64,000 bases of DNA. It comes from Eonycteris spelaea (taxonomy: Eukaryota > Chordata > Mammalia > Chiroptera > Pteropodidae). Below are positions 1-10,439 of the stretch, piece by piece (position 1 is the stretch's first letter; the number at the start of each line of letters is the position of its first letter). The notes beneath the pieces were generated by a model, which worked only from the letters and a program-made list of their open reading frames with translations, did no database searches and was not told the DNA's origin. The stretch is from the NCBI GenBank assembly GCA_003508835.1, contig PUFA01000068.1, positions 5,270,001-5,334,000 of the forward strand, given 5' to 3'. The position numbers were made by a program, and so were the translations under genes.

Positions 1-290
1 ATAAGGCAAGAATTTTTATGACCAAAGTGAGCAGGACAAGAAAGTTATACTGGGCATTTCCTGGTTAGTTAAAGCAGGGTTACTCTCCTCACATGGAGCA
101 AAGGGAAGTCTTGGAGCTGGGTTAGGTAACTTGTGCTGAGCAAGCTAGTGCTGATTGGTTGACCTAGGCCTTCATTTTGTGGGGAGCTAGGCATAGAAAC
201 TTAGTTAAGTCTTGGTTTGCTGGCCTGTGGCTTAGCATGAGTGACTCCGTTTTGGGCCTAATCTGGTTACTTTAATAGGCATTCAATTGA
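1..290 (-). mobile_element. Possible ERV LTR fragment, antisense
   Basis: Contains a CCAAT-box-like block (tgctgattggttg, near 150) and the phrase gactccgttttgggcc (near 245), both reminiscent of ERV1-class LTRs read backwards. The left end is cut by the window. No LTR ends or target duplication are visible, so the family is open. Confidence 0.35.
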
Positions 291-554
291 ATAGGGAATG
301 ACACCATCCTACAGGCAGTGTGAAGAGTAAGTGAGAAGCTAATACATCCACTTGGTCCCTAAGAAATCCTACTGGCTGATACTCAAGGATGGACTTGAGT
401 GGATGGAGCAGGGTGAGGGTTCAGGAAGACCAACTTGAAGGCAAGTGAGATGCAAACTCATGAAAAATTCCTAGTCATGTGAATGGTACAAAATTTTTTA
501 TTATTTGCTATAAAAATTTAGAGAGTAAAAAAACTCAATGTTCAAAAACGTTCC
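291..554. other. Unassigned A+T-rich sequence
   Basis: No repeat, reading frame or regulatory pattern could be supported here. Confidence 0.4.
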
Positions 555-559
555 CAGTT

Positions 560-795
560 CAAGACGGCTGGGGCTTAGGAGACTGGACTTGAGACCAGTT
601 TTAAGTTCTGGCTTTATTATTTATTATCTGTGTGACAATGGACACATTTCTGAAACTCCCTGTTTCGATTATATCATCTATAAAACAGAAATCATGTTTC
701 CTATCCTGTAGGGTTATTGTGAGATTAGGATAATATCTACAAAGGGTCTCATGTTCAGTAGTTAACCTGATAAATGGTAATCTATTATTATACAA
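560..795 (+). repeat. MIR SINE, degraded
   Basis: Follows the MIR order on the plus strand: anticodon-side block, then a degraded form of ctcatctgtaaaatggg (atcatctataaaacagaa near 672), then ggttattgtgagattagg (near 712). A 64-codon minus-strand frame over the same bases is a shadow. Confidence 0.6.
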
Positions 796-1485
796 GTGTT
801 TTTATTTCAATTTGCCAGAGTCACCTCTCCAAGTGTGTTTAAATATGACTTAATTTAGGGTATTCAATCTATAAAAATTCAATTTATACATTATGTCCCA
901 CAAACACATTTATTTTTTAAAAGGAGGTGTGCCGGCATCCTCTTTGTAGTTCCCTCTCTCTTCCTGAAGGTCAGATTTTTAAAATATTGGGTGGGAAAAT
1001 GAGAAAAGGGAAAATAGGCAAGAAACTGTTAAATCATTTAATTATATGTTTCATCTAAATCATTTGATTCATATGGTGACACCTAACCTCTCTCCATTTT
1101 CCTTTGATTTTTCTCTTTATAGCTCTAGTCGCCTCAGACAAACTAATTAAACTTCATAAACCCTTGAAAGATTATGCGTTCAGCTCAGTCTCACTTAGAA
1201 TTTCAAATGAGATGCCATCTTCCCAAAGAATACTGAATTGTTCCTTTATCAACTCCTGTGATTTCCTCATGTCAGTCATTCAGCCAGCTTTATTAGGTGA
1301 TTTCTATTCTTGGTAGATAGTACAAAGAAGTGAAAAAGACAAATCATTTAGATGAGGTATTAACAGCCTGGGCTGTTTGCTAAGCCTCCAGCAAAGAGGG
1401 CTTTGTTTACTTTATAGTTGAAAATCACTTTGCGTTTTCAAGTCACTTTGCAGTTTTTAAGATGCTTTGGGGACACTATATATAG
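796..1485. other. Unassigned unique sequence
   Basis: A+T-rich with no recognised repeat. A 70-codon plus-strand frame at 1104-1316 has no recognisable domain and no splice or promoter context, so it is not called as a gene. Confidence 0.4.
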
Positions 1486-1648
1486 TTTTTAATCCTCCTA
1501 AGAACTCTCCAATGCATTATAATCAGCATTTTGCAAACAAGGAACTGTTGCTCAAGTAAAAGTTTATGACCTACTCAGAAGATACAGAATTAGTAAGAGG
1601 CAGAATCAAAGCTTCAACCCAGGTCTCTCTGACACCAGGCCCAGGTCT
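1486..1648 (-). repeat. MIR SINE, antisense
   Basis: Antisense MIR signature: a degraded gaggaaactgaggctcag block, then agtaagaggcagaatcaaag and cttcaacccaggtctctctg. The last piece corresponds to the tRNA-like B-box region read backwards. Confidence 0.6.
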
Positions 1649-1980
1649 ACTAAAACATGGTGGCTGGAAAACCTGAGCCTGAGAAACTAATGAAAAAGCA
1701 AATTACCCTAAGTTTATTTACAGACCTGTTGCAGCTGATGCAGGTGTGGGAGCTACACCTCCTTCAGAGAAAAGAAAAGAAGGGTTGCCATAAAATATAG
1801 CAGTTTAGAGATGTGTTTCTGTTTACTTAACTACAAAATGTTGTAATAACTTAAAATATGTATTCATTCAACACATATTGAGTGCTCGGTAACACTTCCA
1901 TTTAAAAAAAATAGAATTGAGTAAAATGGAAAGGATTAACCCCAAAAAGACATGGAAAACTAAGAGAAAAGTAAGATAGC
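1649..1980. other. Mostly unassigned; short L2 3' end
   Basis: The stretch near 1858-1900 (attcattcaacacatattga) matches the antisense start of L2 3' ends. The rest shows nothing recognisable. Confidence 0.35.
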
Positions 1981-2060
1981 TGATATTTTTTGGACCCTAT
2001 TACTTGTCAAATGCTTTACATACATTCATCTCTTTGAACCTTATTGCCCCTGAAATGTTA
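1981..2060 (-). repeat. MIR SINE, left half of an interrupted copy
   Basis: Antisense MIR 3' part (gctttacatacattcatctc near 2011) stops after about 70 bases. The matching continuation (ccattttgcaggtgagaaa) resumes near 2890, on the other side of two LTRs. Confidence 0.6.
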
Positions 2061-2075
2061 CAGAAATGTTGCAAA

Positions 2076-2512
2076 TGTTGTGAAATCACTGTGAGAAACC
2101 AAGCACCACTCGGAGAGTTGGAGAACTTAGGTTTATTACGCCGGCAGAAGAGCTAGCGCTCTGGAGGTCTCGGCCCTGAGCTCAGGCAACCTTGCTTTTA
2201 TAGGGCTTGTCCACATTGTTACAGTTGGCATGGGCTGATTGGTTGATTTCTCCTCAGCTGGTTACTTGTAATGAGTTATGGGCTGGCAGGGGAGAGTTGC
2301 TATGGGCTACAGGCAGTTACAGAGCATGAGATTTTCAGACAGAAACTTAGGCATACATCTGTTCTCTAGACTGAACAATCAAAGGGGAAGGTGAGTCTTC
2401 AGTTTATCTCGAGGTCACTCTGCCCTTGGGCCTATGAGGAAAGCATGTCCACAGAAGCAGAACAAAGAGCTGATTACAAGGTTAGCCATTTGAGTGGAAA
2501 ATTCCTCTTCAA
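2076..2512 (-). mobile_element. Solo ERV-type LTR, antisense
   Basis: About 435 bases with TG at the left and CA at the right. An antisense polyadenylation signal (tttatt near 2132) lies in an R-like block with several CpGs (attacgccggcag), and a CCAAT box read backwards (gctgattggttg) near 2234. This is the layout of a gamma-like LTR on the minus strand. It retains more CpG than its neighbours, hinting at a younger insertion. Exact ends and family are uncertain, and no internal retroviral gene is present. Confidence 0.5.
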
Positions 2513-2883
2513 TACTAGTTTACTAGGGTTGCCATAAACAAGTGCCTCAGGCCGAGTGGCTTAAACAAGAGGAATTGACAGTCAAAGTTCTGGAGTCCGG
2601 AAGCCTGAGATCAAGGTGTCAATGGAGTCTGTTTCTTCTGAGGCCTCTCTTCTTGGCAAATTGTCTTCTCTCTGTATCTTTACATAAGACTTCCCTCTGT
2701 ACTTGTCTGTGCTAAATTCCCTCCTCTTTATGACACCAGTTGTACTGGATTAGGGCCCACCCTAATGACCTCATTTTAATTTAGTTACCTCTTTAAAGAC
2801 CCTATCTCCAAAAACAGTTTTTTGCAGTACTGGGGTTAGGACTTCAACATATGAATTTTGGAGATAACACAATACAGCCCACG
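2511..2883 (-). mobile_element. MLT1-type MaLR LTR, antisense
   Basis: Near full-length match to the antisense MLT1 consensus: start actagtttactagggttgc, then gcctgagatcaaggtgtc, ttagggcccaccctaatgac, ctctttaaagaccctatctc and acttcaacatatgaattttg. It abuts the preceding LTR. Confidence 0.85.
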
Positions 2884-3005
2884 AAGAGTCTCCATTTTGC
2901 AGGTGAGAAATGGAAGCTCAGAGACATTAAATCAGTCCTCAAAGGTTACTCAGCTGGTCATTTTCAGAGCTAAGAGTGGAATTCAGTAAGTCCTACCATC
3001 TCCCA
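2884..3005 (-). repeat. MIR SINE, right half of the interrupted copy
   Basis: Continues the MIR begun at 1981: ccattttgcaggtgagaaat, gaagctcagagacattaaat, then ggtcattttcagagctaag. The two halves together make one antisense MIR. Confidence 0.6.
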
Positions 3006-3580
3006 CAAAATCAGCTTTTCTCTTATAGAGGCAGTCACAAAGTATAAAGTATAAAAAGTGAAGAGTCTGAAGGTCAAAATCAATTATTAAAAACTAAGTG
3101 ATTTCAAACACGGATATTACTTTTTCATGACTGTATTGTTCAAAATCCTTATTTGCAAATAACAGAAAGCAATATGGGTTAACTTAAGCAGAAAAGAGAA
3201 TTAGCACAAATAATTTCGAAAGGAAACAAGAGAATTAAAATGTTAAGTCAAGCTATATTCAGAGACGGCACTATGCTGATCAGCCCTATGGCCAGACCAT
3301 GAGGAAGCCTGCAGAACAAAGGAGGATTTCTGCTGGGATTGCTTACAACCCATTTACTAGAGGTAAACAAAATCTTCCAGTCCTCCCTACCAAAATGAAA
3401 TCATTCATTCTCTACAGCTAGAACTATGGGGAACCATGGATCAAAGGCTGGGAATAGCCAGCAGACCTTTCACGCTACATACTCTTCTCCTTTCATACTG
3501 TCTGCCCCTATCATCAAAAGAAAATGTGTAACAAAATCTTTAACTGTAATTCATAGAAACTAAGAATGATATATAAACTG
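3006..3580. other. Possible old dispersed repeat, family unknown
   Basis: The block around 3150-3215 (ttatttgcaaataacagaaa and gggttaacttaagcagaaaa) resembles a mammal-wide dispersed repeat that I recognise but cannot name. The remainder is unassigned. Confidence 0.3.
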
Positions 3581-3830
3581 AATTCCCTGAGGCATTCCTC
3601 TCAGTGTCTATTCTCTGTCCCTCTCACTGTCACTGTCTCTCTCTGTGTCCCTCTGAGTCTCTCTCAGGCTCTCTCACTCTGCCTCTGAGAGGAGGCCACG
3701 CTCTGTCTATGGAGCGTTACCCTTCTTTAATAAACTCTCCCTCTCTCCCTCATCCCCCGCTCCTCCTCTTCTTCTTTCTCTTCCCCTTGCCCTTTCCCCT
3801 CTTTCTCTCCCCTCCCTCCAAGGCTTGAGC
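3581..3830. repeat. Pyrimidine-rich tract
   Basis: About 230 bases almost entirely C/T on the plus strand, with CTCT and CCCTCT runs. A short non-pyrimidine island at 3688-3735 includes cttctttaataaactctccc, an AATAAA-type signal. A 74-codon frame rich in Leu, Pro and Ser is a by-product of the composition. Confidence 0.7.
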
Positions 3831-4564
3831 TCCCCCTGTCCTACACCAGAAGGACATTAGATAGCTCGCACGTGGTAGGGAAGTTAAGCGGCAATAAGGA
3901 TCAGAAAATAGGGCAAATCAAAGAAACCTATAACCAAATTATAACCAAATTATGCCGAGCCAAGCTGGTGCCATGGGCACTGCCACCACTGTTAGTGCTA
4001 GATTCTGGCTGCTAATGCTGGCACTGTAGCTTCCAAACACCATATCCCTCAGATGCCTCCATCTCCACTACCCCAGGATGAACTCATAACTCCCCTGCTT
4101 TTTTCTGTCACTTCAGATTTACAGTCCCAAGGCCATATCTATGCTCTGGCTGCCAGGGAACTGGGAGCAGAAAATCTGCCACCCTCAGCTTCCAGTCTAG
4201 GGATGAAAGAGAGGAATGTGGCTATGAGACGGCATAAATGTCATAAATATGCACTATAGGGACTTAATCTACACATTTTTAGTAGTGGTCAATAGACTAT
4301 GGACTAACTATGGCTTCTACAGGCACTTCACAAAGGAAGAAGAGCCTCCAGTTTCATCTTGATAAGGTGACACCACACACTATGCCAGAAATCAGAGCGT
4401 GAACATATGGGCTACAACCCTGAGGGGAGAATGTGATGTGGAGGCCAGTGGGCCTGTATATTGAATGTATATTCCCAAGTCTGATCTAACATTCCAGAAA
4501 TGTATATTTATTTTGGAAGCCATGTAAAACACCAAGAAAAGTGCCATCTCTCTTAAAGAAGCGG
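3831..4564. other. Unassigned; one 11-bp tandem duplication
   Basis: Two perfect adjacent copies of taaccaaatta lie at 3931-3941 and 3942-3952. A 68-codon frame at 4053-4259 has no recognisable features. Nothing else could be assigned. Confidence 0.4.
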
Positions 4565-4730
4565 AAATTCATTCATCAATTGACAAGCATTTATTCTACA
4601 TTTATTCAATGTGCTGGGAATACTAGGTACTAGGGATAAAAATATCATCGTGACGCAGCCTTAGCTCAGGAATTGGCCTGGAATTGGTCTGATGAGGGAG
4701 GGGACTATAATGTGAGGTAGAGAGTTCAAA
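4565..4730 (-). repeat. L2 LINE 3' region, antisense
   Basis: Typical antisense L2 order: attcattcatcaattgacaa, catttattctacatttattc, then gtgctgggaatactaggtac. These correspond to the widespread phrase about a repeat ending in the attcattca motif. Confidence 0.65.
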
Positions 4731-4974
4731 TGTTACAGACAAGATCCAAGCGACAGGCTGAGGACGTCACTCAGGGAGAGGACTCATGTGTGGCAGGAGT
4801 TACTGAAGATTGTATCAGGAAGTTATTTCACTCTGGTTCTTTCACTGTGGTATGTATTTCAAAGCTATGGAAAGAGGTCAGGTTTACCTCTTTTTTTCAT
4901 GAAAATGTTTAGAATATTTCCCCTCATGCTTTTATGATATTTTGGACAGTGAATCACAGACTGACAACAGATCT

Positions 4975-5155
4975 AACCCAAACACCTGGAAAGAATCTAG
5001 CACATATTTGGTGCTCAGAAAACATTTCTCCAAGCAAATCAAACTATATATACAGGTTAAATCTCTTCCCAGTTTTCTTCACCATAAAATAAAACTTATG
5101 GACTAGACCAATGATGTCTGAGGTCCCTGATAATGCCAAGAGCCTATGACTCCAC
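4975..5155 (+). repeat. L2/MIR 3' end followed by MIR3-like end
   Basis: 4975-5030 carries atctagcacatatttggtgctc, a degraded tagcacagtaggtgctcaata end. 5062-5155 carries ttatggactagaccaatgat and gtctgaggtccctgataat, matching the gactagatgatctctgaggtccc end of MIR3-like SINEs. Confidence 0.5.
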
Positions 5156-5872
5156 CTTGCACACTTTTTGAGAATATTCAATCTCTCGGTTCAACTCAGG
5201 ACTTTCAAATACTTTCACATTAATTTATTATAAACCTGTGGGTTCCAGCTGTTGAGAATTTATTTAGTGGATGCTGATTTCCTTCTGTCTGGAGTGACTC
5301 AGGCTATGTCTGTGAAATGTCAAAACAACCACTGAGCTTTGTCAAACAGCTCATCAGTGCTGATTGAAGGGAGGGTAGCCAAACCCCCAGTCTGAAGGGA
5401 ACAATCAGTTCCGTTAAAATGCTTACTCTTACGACCTCAGGCAGACACAAATCTTATTCACTGGATCTTTAGTGTCCTCAAAGGCACAGGCTCAACCTTC
5501 CCTCTACTCAGGAGAAGGAAATTATGGTAGACATTGTGACTTGAGATCACTTTTGTAAAAGCACTTTGCAACTATGACACGCTATCAGAATGTGACTTAC
5601 TACATTATTGTTTCTAGTGAAGATGCATAAAAAAAATCTGGAAAAATAAATAGCAAACTGTTAGTGGTGTTTACATCCCAAAAATAAGGTTAAAAGATAT
5701 TTTCTTAGATTCCCATTTCTCTAAAATTTGAATTTAAAACAATGAATTCATATTAATTTTGTACCAAAAAATCAAATAAGAGGGGAAGAAAACAAATACT
5801 GTGACTTCCTCTATGTGTATGCAGTATTGTTTTGTAATAATTTTAACCCCTTGTCTTGTCCCTGGGCATTGA
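5156..5872. other. Unique sequence
   Basis: No repeat assigned. The first 330 bases have balanced composition and several E-box-like and TGACTCA-like words, for example gagtgactcaggc near 5292. The tail is A+T-rich. Confidence 0.35.
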
Positions 5873-5874
5873 GT

Positions 5875-6010
5875 TACTTGGGGTTCTGATGCTGCCATGT
5901 ACTAGCAGGGTGGCCATTAGCCCAACCACCTACAATCTTGAAGCTTATTCCTTTATGTGTAAATTAGAATAAAACAGATAAAACTGAGCCACTGAGAAGA
6001 CTTAAGAGGA
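5875..6010 (+). repeat. MIR SINE, degraded
   Basis: gccatgtactagcagggtgg near 5894 matches the tgccacttactagctgtgtg block, followed by a degraded cctttatgtgtaaattagaa and aaaacagataaaactgagcc. Confidence 0.5.
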
Positions 6011-6099
6011 GATTCTGAAAACAAAACAGTGTAAGTAAAATCAAGGAAGTATTATCATCCTTCAAGATCCTTCCAAAGACCGTGCTGCTTTTAGCTGAA

Positions 6100-6180
6100 T
6101 TTCTTATCTCCCAGTTTAGGAAGGATACAACAAAGGCCCAGGGAGGTGAAGTAAATGGTTTCAGACAACAAAAGTTTCAT
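6100..6180 (-). repeat. MIR fragment, antisense
   Basis: ctcccagtttaggaaggata and aaaggcccagggaggtgaag match the antisense MIR phrase for the conserved core. Short and weak. Confidence 0.35.
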
Positions 6181-6784
6181 TAGCTCCAAGGATCATTTTC
6201 TATTTGCATATTTTTATGCATATGTTTTTCAGGCATCTGTTGACTTGTCTAGGGCTAGGGTATCACTTGCATATCATTTTCTTGTACAATCCCCAAAAGA
6301 ATACAAGTACAAAAGATGAAAACTTCAGTTAACAAATCTACCATTAACAAAACAGTTGTCACCATCTTGGGCAGCAGTGAGGAAAGAACCATGAATCCAA
6401 GCCCATTGACGGCTGCCAAATGTAATTTTCCCCAGCTTTATTTATCTCTATAAAGCAATTAAGCAGAAGGCAGGAAAAATGGGAGAGAAAAAAATAGCTC
6501 ATTTCAAACTAAAGCAAGCTACATTTTTTGTGCCGTCTTTTCTCCTCCCCCAAACCCCAGTTCAGCTGCAGCCTTTAGAAATGTCTGTGGATTTTTAACA
6601 TATTGAGGCTCTGTATCACATTTCACAGTTCCTGAAATGACAGCGCACAAGTTGTCACTGTGAATGGCAGATCCCAAGATTGGGGGCTCAGCTGCCTCCA
6701 TCATTAAGAAGGTATTGCTGGGAGTCATTTCTTTGCCATTCCACACAGGCATGGCTGGCCTACCGCTAGTCAGCTGTTGGCCCT
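6181..6784. other. Unique sequence
   Basis: No repeat recognised. A 97-codon minus-strand frame at 6519-6812 has no domain, signal peptide or composition bias, and runs into the next MIR, so it is not called. Confidence 0.4.
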
Positions 6785-6962
6785 GGACAAAGCATTTAAC
6801 ACTTTCGAGCATCTGTTTCCCATCTGTAGAATAGGTATATTGATATCTACTTCCTAAAGTTGTTTCAAGAATTAAATGAAATAATACACATAGGGATAAA
6901 TGAAATTAATAGTAAAGTACCTAGCATGGGGTTCAGACTATAGTAGGTGCCCACAAACCACT
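6785..6962 (+). repeat. MIR SINE, 3' two thirds
   Basis: gcatctgtttcccatctgta, then attaaatgaaataatacaca, acctagcatggggttcagac and agtaggtgcccacaaacc follow MIR order to its 3' end. Confidence 0.75.
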
Positions 6963-6974
6963 TGTTACCTAAAA

Positions 6975-7170
6975 GAAACTTCATGGTAGAGGCCTAAGTA
7001 CCTGGATTCTGACTCAGGCAGCCTGGATTGAATTCTGGCTCTGCCACTGACTAGTGTGTACTTGACAAAGGCATTTATCCTCTCTGTTTCTTCTCTGTGA
7101 AATGGGGATAATGACAGTGCCCATAGTATAGGGGTTATAAAATGCTTAGAACAATAAGTTTTTGTTAAAA
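6975..7170 (+). repeat. MIR SINE
   Basis: Well preserved: attgaattctggctctgcca, ctgactagtgtgtacttgac, tctgtgaaatggggataatg, then aaaatgcttagaacaataag. It lies in tandem with the previous MIR as an independent insertion. Confidence 0.85.
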
Positions 7171-7640
7171 AAATTGCAAAGAGCTCATACATTATCTAAG
7201 CTGCCACGTGGGAAGTAAGAAGGCAGAGGGAACCAGATCAGCCACAGTCACTCACAGCGTCACGACTGTACTAATGATCCAGCAGTGTCCTCTCATTTCG
7301 CCCTGAATCTGTTTCTGTTCCTCCTGGCAAATTCTCGCTCTCCACTCTCCTCTGTCAAGCTCATGGCTTCTGCCACTGACTTCTGTGCGCCTGTCCCTGA
7401 GCTTCTCCACCTACTAGACCTTGCACTCAAATTCTTCGACAGAAGGAATTTTTCTCACCTATGGCTCCTCTTCTCTAACACACAGATTGCAGGCCAGACC
7501 ATTTCAGAAGCCACAGGCCTCCCTCACATCTAATTTTCAGTCACATAATTCAAAGCTTAACAACTTCTGTCCTAGGAAGGTGGCTGGCTATAGGAGTGGT
7601 GAGCATTTTGAATTATGGTTTTGTAACGATCATAGCAAAG
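7171..7640. other. Unique sequence
   Basis: Pyrimidine-rich on the plus strand, with frames of 82 and 74 codons in two overlapping phases. Neither resembles a known protein and neither has exon context. Confidence 0.4.
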
Positions 7641-7644
7641 TTTA

Positions 7645-7778
7645 AATCCAATCCTCTCATTTCGTAGATGGGAAACTGAGCTCCAAATTCAGAAAGTGAA
7701 TTGCCCAATGTCATACACGATGTTACAAGATAGAGCCACACCAAGTCACGTCCCGTTGTTTCACCTACACCTTTGATA
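7645..7778 (-). repeat. MIR SINE, antisense
   Basis: cctctcatttcgtagatggg, gaattgcccaatgtcataca and atagagccacaccaagtcac correspond to the antisense MIR core. Confidence 0.7.
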
Positions 7779-8918
7779 GTGATTTTTTATAAACTCTTCA
7801 CTTCTATTGAAGTTTCAAAAATATAACTTGGCTCTCATGAAAATAGACTATTTAACATTTCACCAATTTATATAATGTTTTATTGAATTATATAATAACA
7901 ATAACGACTACTATAGGAATAAACAATTTAAGCTCAAATGGAATTGACTCTCAATAAATAACTAGTAACTCCGTTGGTAGGAAGAAAAGTCAACAGCAAA
8001 CCAGAAAGTAGCCTCCTAGCTGCAAGGATCCGCTTCCCCCGGATACCAGAGAGAACGTTTGCAGAGGAAATAGTGAGACTCAGTTTACTTGGCAAGGCAG
8101 TAAGTGGAGGTTAGTGAAGAGAGCTTGTACTATAAAACCAAGGGCACAGGGATGCATCTGGGTCTTTGTGGGAAAGACGAGTAGAGTAGCTATAGCATAA
8201 CTGGCAGACGTGACCAGGGCTGGATAAATAAATGCTTTTCCGAGGGCCTTCTATCTTCTGGGTACTCCTTAGCCTAATCTTACTGCCTGTTACCACTAAT
8301 CTGGCCTTTCCCATAAACTCAAAGGTTTTTAAAGAGGCAGTGCCTCTGATGTCCTACAGGCTTGATTTCTGCCATCTGGTAGGAGGTGGTGTTGGCCACA
8401 GGGTGGGGCCAGTGCACAGCTCTTTATAAACCTGGCAGACAGAAGGGAGTTTTGCATTTCAAAGTGGGAGAGGAAGAGTTGGGATCTCTGGGCACCTTTT
8501 TCTTGGCATATCATGACTTCAGAAATACTATAAATACCAAGAAGCAAGTTAGGCTTGGCAGACCCCTGATCCCTGAGACTGCATGTATACAAGAGCAGCC
8601 TGTACTGCCTAGGGAACTGGCCTTGTTCCCTTCATGGGATGTTTGTCCAAGAAAAAACAGCAGATCTGGTCTGTCCCTGTGGCCTGAAAAGGAGGACATG
8701 CCAAGAACAGACATGTCAAGCAACAGGGGGTAAAGGGAACAAACAGTGACATAAGAGCTGGGGAAGAACCTGCCTCAAGCAGGAGAGAGCAGGAATTCTC
8801 TAAGTATTTGGTGTCTGGACAAACGTGCCACTCTCCTGTAAGGTGTATGTGGGCCTGCCCTTGGGAGCCACCAAGTCTCCTATGTCCTCATAGCGTGGTA
8901 ACCTGTAATTGCTATGTC
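7779..8918. other. Unique sequence
   Basis: No repeat recognised across about 1.1 kb. Overlapping frames of 65-115 codons on both strands around 8111-8733 are unremarkable. This is one of the longer repeat-free intervals. Confidence 0.4.
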
Positions 8919-8962
8919 AGGATGAGTCATAGTAATTTATAGGATGAGTCACAGTAACTTAA
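8919..8962. promoter_or_regulatory. Tandem 22-bp repeat with two AP-1-like sites
   Basis: Two adjacent 22-base units, identical at 19 of 22 positions. Each contains TGAGTCA (8923-8929 and 8945-8951), the consensus binding word of AP-1 (Jun/Fos) and related bZIP factors. The spacing of 22 bases is about two helical turns. Function is inferred only from the motif. Confidence 0.4.
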
Positions 8963-8999
8963 TTATGTGCTTACATGTCAATATCCACATCAAACTGAA

Positions 9000-9105
9000 A
9001 ATTCCACACAGGCAGAAACTATATCTCATCCTTGTATTCTCAGGAACCAACAGAGATATGTGCTCATAATCATTTCTGAATGAATGAATGAATGAATGAA
9101 TGATG
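9000..9105 (+). repeat. L2 3' end with (TGAA)n tail
   Basis: A degraded L2 3' phrase (ggaaccaacagagatatgtg then ctcataatcatttc) runs into a TGAA microsatellite at 9077-9102, the usual L2 terminal repeat. Confidence 0.6.
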
Positions 9106-9312
9106 ACATTCTCTACCATTTATAAAAAATTTTTACTGTCATTATCTTACCTGATCTTTTCCCCTACGACCCTGTGAGTTAGTCAGAGCAGGATTTATTA
9201 TCCCTATTTTATAGATGAGAAAACCACCTCTGAGAGGCCAAAGTAGAAGCTAGCATGAGTGGGTGGCAAAGTCTTTTCGCAGAGTAGAACTTGGATCTCA
9301 GATCCTCTTACC
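9106..9312 (-). repeat. MIR SINE, antisense
   Basis: Core visible as attatccctattttatagat followed by gagaaaaccacctctgagag, then agtagaacttggatctcaga. Confidence 0.75.
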
Positions 9313-10439
9313 AAGGAAAAATAAAATGAGGATGCGTCACTTCCTGGTGCGTAAGAGGAGACAGAGATCTTTGGTCTGACTCTGGCTTTGTGGACAAGGA
9401 CAGTAGGCCTAAAGAGTCAGTCAGTGGCAGAACGAAGGTCCTCCCAGCCCAAAATACTGTCCTGTTCAGCACACAGAAGCTGTCTCTGCCCATCTATCTG
9501 GGTATTGGTCCAGTTGTTCTGGATGTTGGTACTGGCAGAGCGACAGGGAGGGAACTATGATAAAAGACTAGAACAGACATCAGGGCACCTATGTTGCCAT
9601 CAGCTATGCTAAGAGCAGAGAGGCCAAGGGCTCACCAGTGTCCCCCACTGAGGGACACACTGAATCCAAAGGAGCCAGGTTACTCTGTCTAGCTTTCAGC
9701 TCTGAGTCTTAGCAGGCTTTTCTTTATTGGGGGGTTGGGAAGGGTGGGTATCCTCCCACCACTCTGCCTCGGTCCTGAGGATAAGGAAAGCATGCCCTCA
9801 CTCAGTGCTTTGGCCACAAGTAGCTCTCATAGCCTCTTGTTCTATTGGGATTCACCACAAATATCTGTCCACCTGTATGGGACACCACCACTCGATGTGA
9901 AGCCACCATCAGTGAAGGGCTTATCTCAGCTGGCACGTTTCCTGCCTCAAGTGTCCTGCTGGCCACCTGGGAATGGGGAACGAGTAGCTCAAACCCAGAA
10001 CCACTCACAGAGCAAGCAGGCTCCAGGCACATGGGGAAGGAAGCGGGGCTGCTGGCAGTCCTGGCTCAGAACTATTCAGAGTCCGCAGGGATCCCTGTTC
10101 CAGTGAGAAGAGGCCTCATCCGTCCCACATAACCCTTTCCAATGCCTGGAATGGCCACAGAAGGGCTGGGTATGTAATCTGGATGCTCCTCCGAGACCCA
10201 CTCCCTCAGCCTATGGAAGTGAATGATTCTCTGCTTAGGCTTGTGCCAATTCCTAAGGCTTGTGCTCTCGTGACTCAGTTCCAAGGGTTGTGCAACTGAC
10301 TCTGTTTTGTTCCACATTACCCCAGATGCATTCCTTAGTCCCTTCATTTGTTTCCCCAAGAAAATGCATCCATTTTGCGAGTTTAGGAGAGGTGACAGAG
10401 ATGCAGGCTTCTGCTGTCTCCCTGACTCCAATATAGATC
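9313..10439. other. Mostly unique; possible MIR trace
   Basis: 9370-9490 may be a very degraded antisense MIR (cagtcagtggcagaacgaag). The rest, moderately G+C-rich, holds several overlapping frames up to 123 codons on both strands with no recognisable domain. Confidence 0.35.

Noticed and set aside
9077..9102. CRISPR-like short direct repeats
   Set aside because: TGAA units are a microsatellite at an L2 end without spacers. Nothing in the window has repeat-spacer architecture, and the host is a mammal.
9735..10132. Two overlapping plus-strand frames of 123 and 95 codons
   Set aside because: Different phases over the same bases plus a minus-strand frame, with no protein features. Consistent with locally higher G+C giving chance frames.
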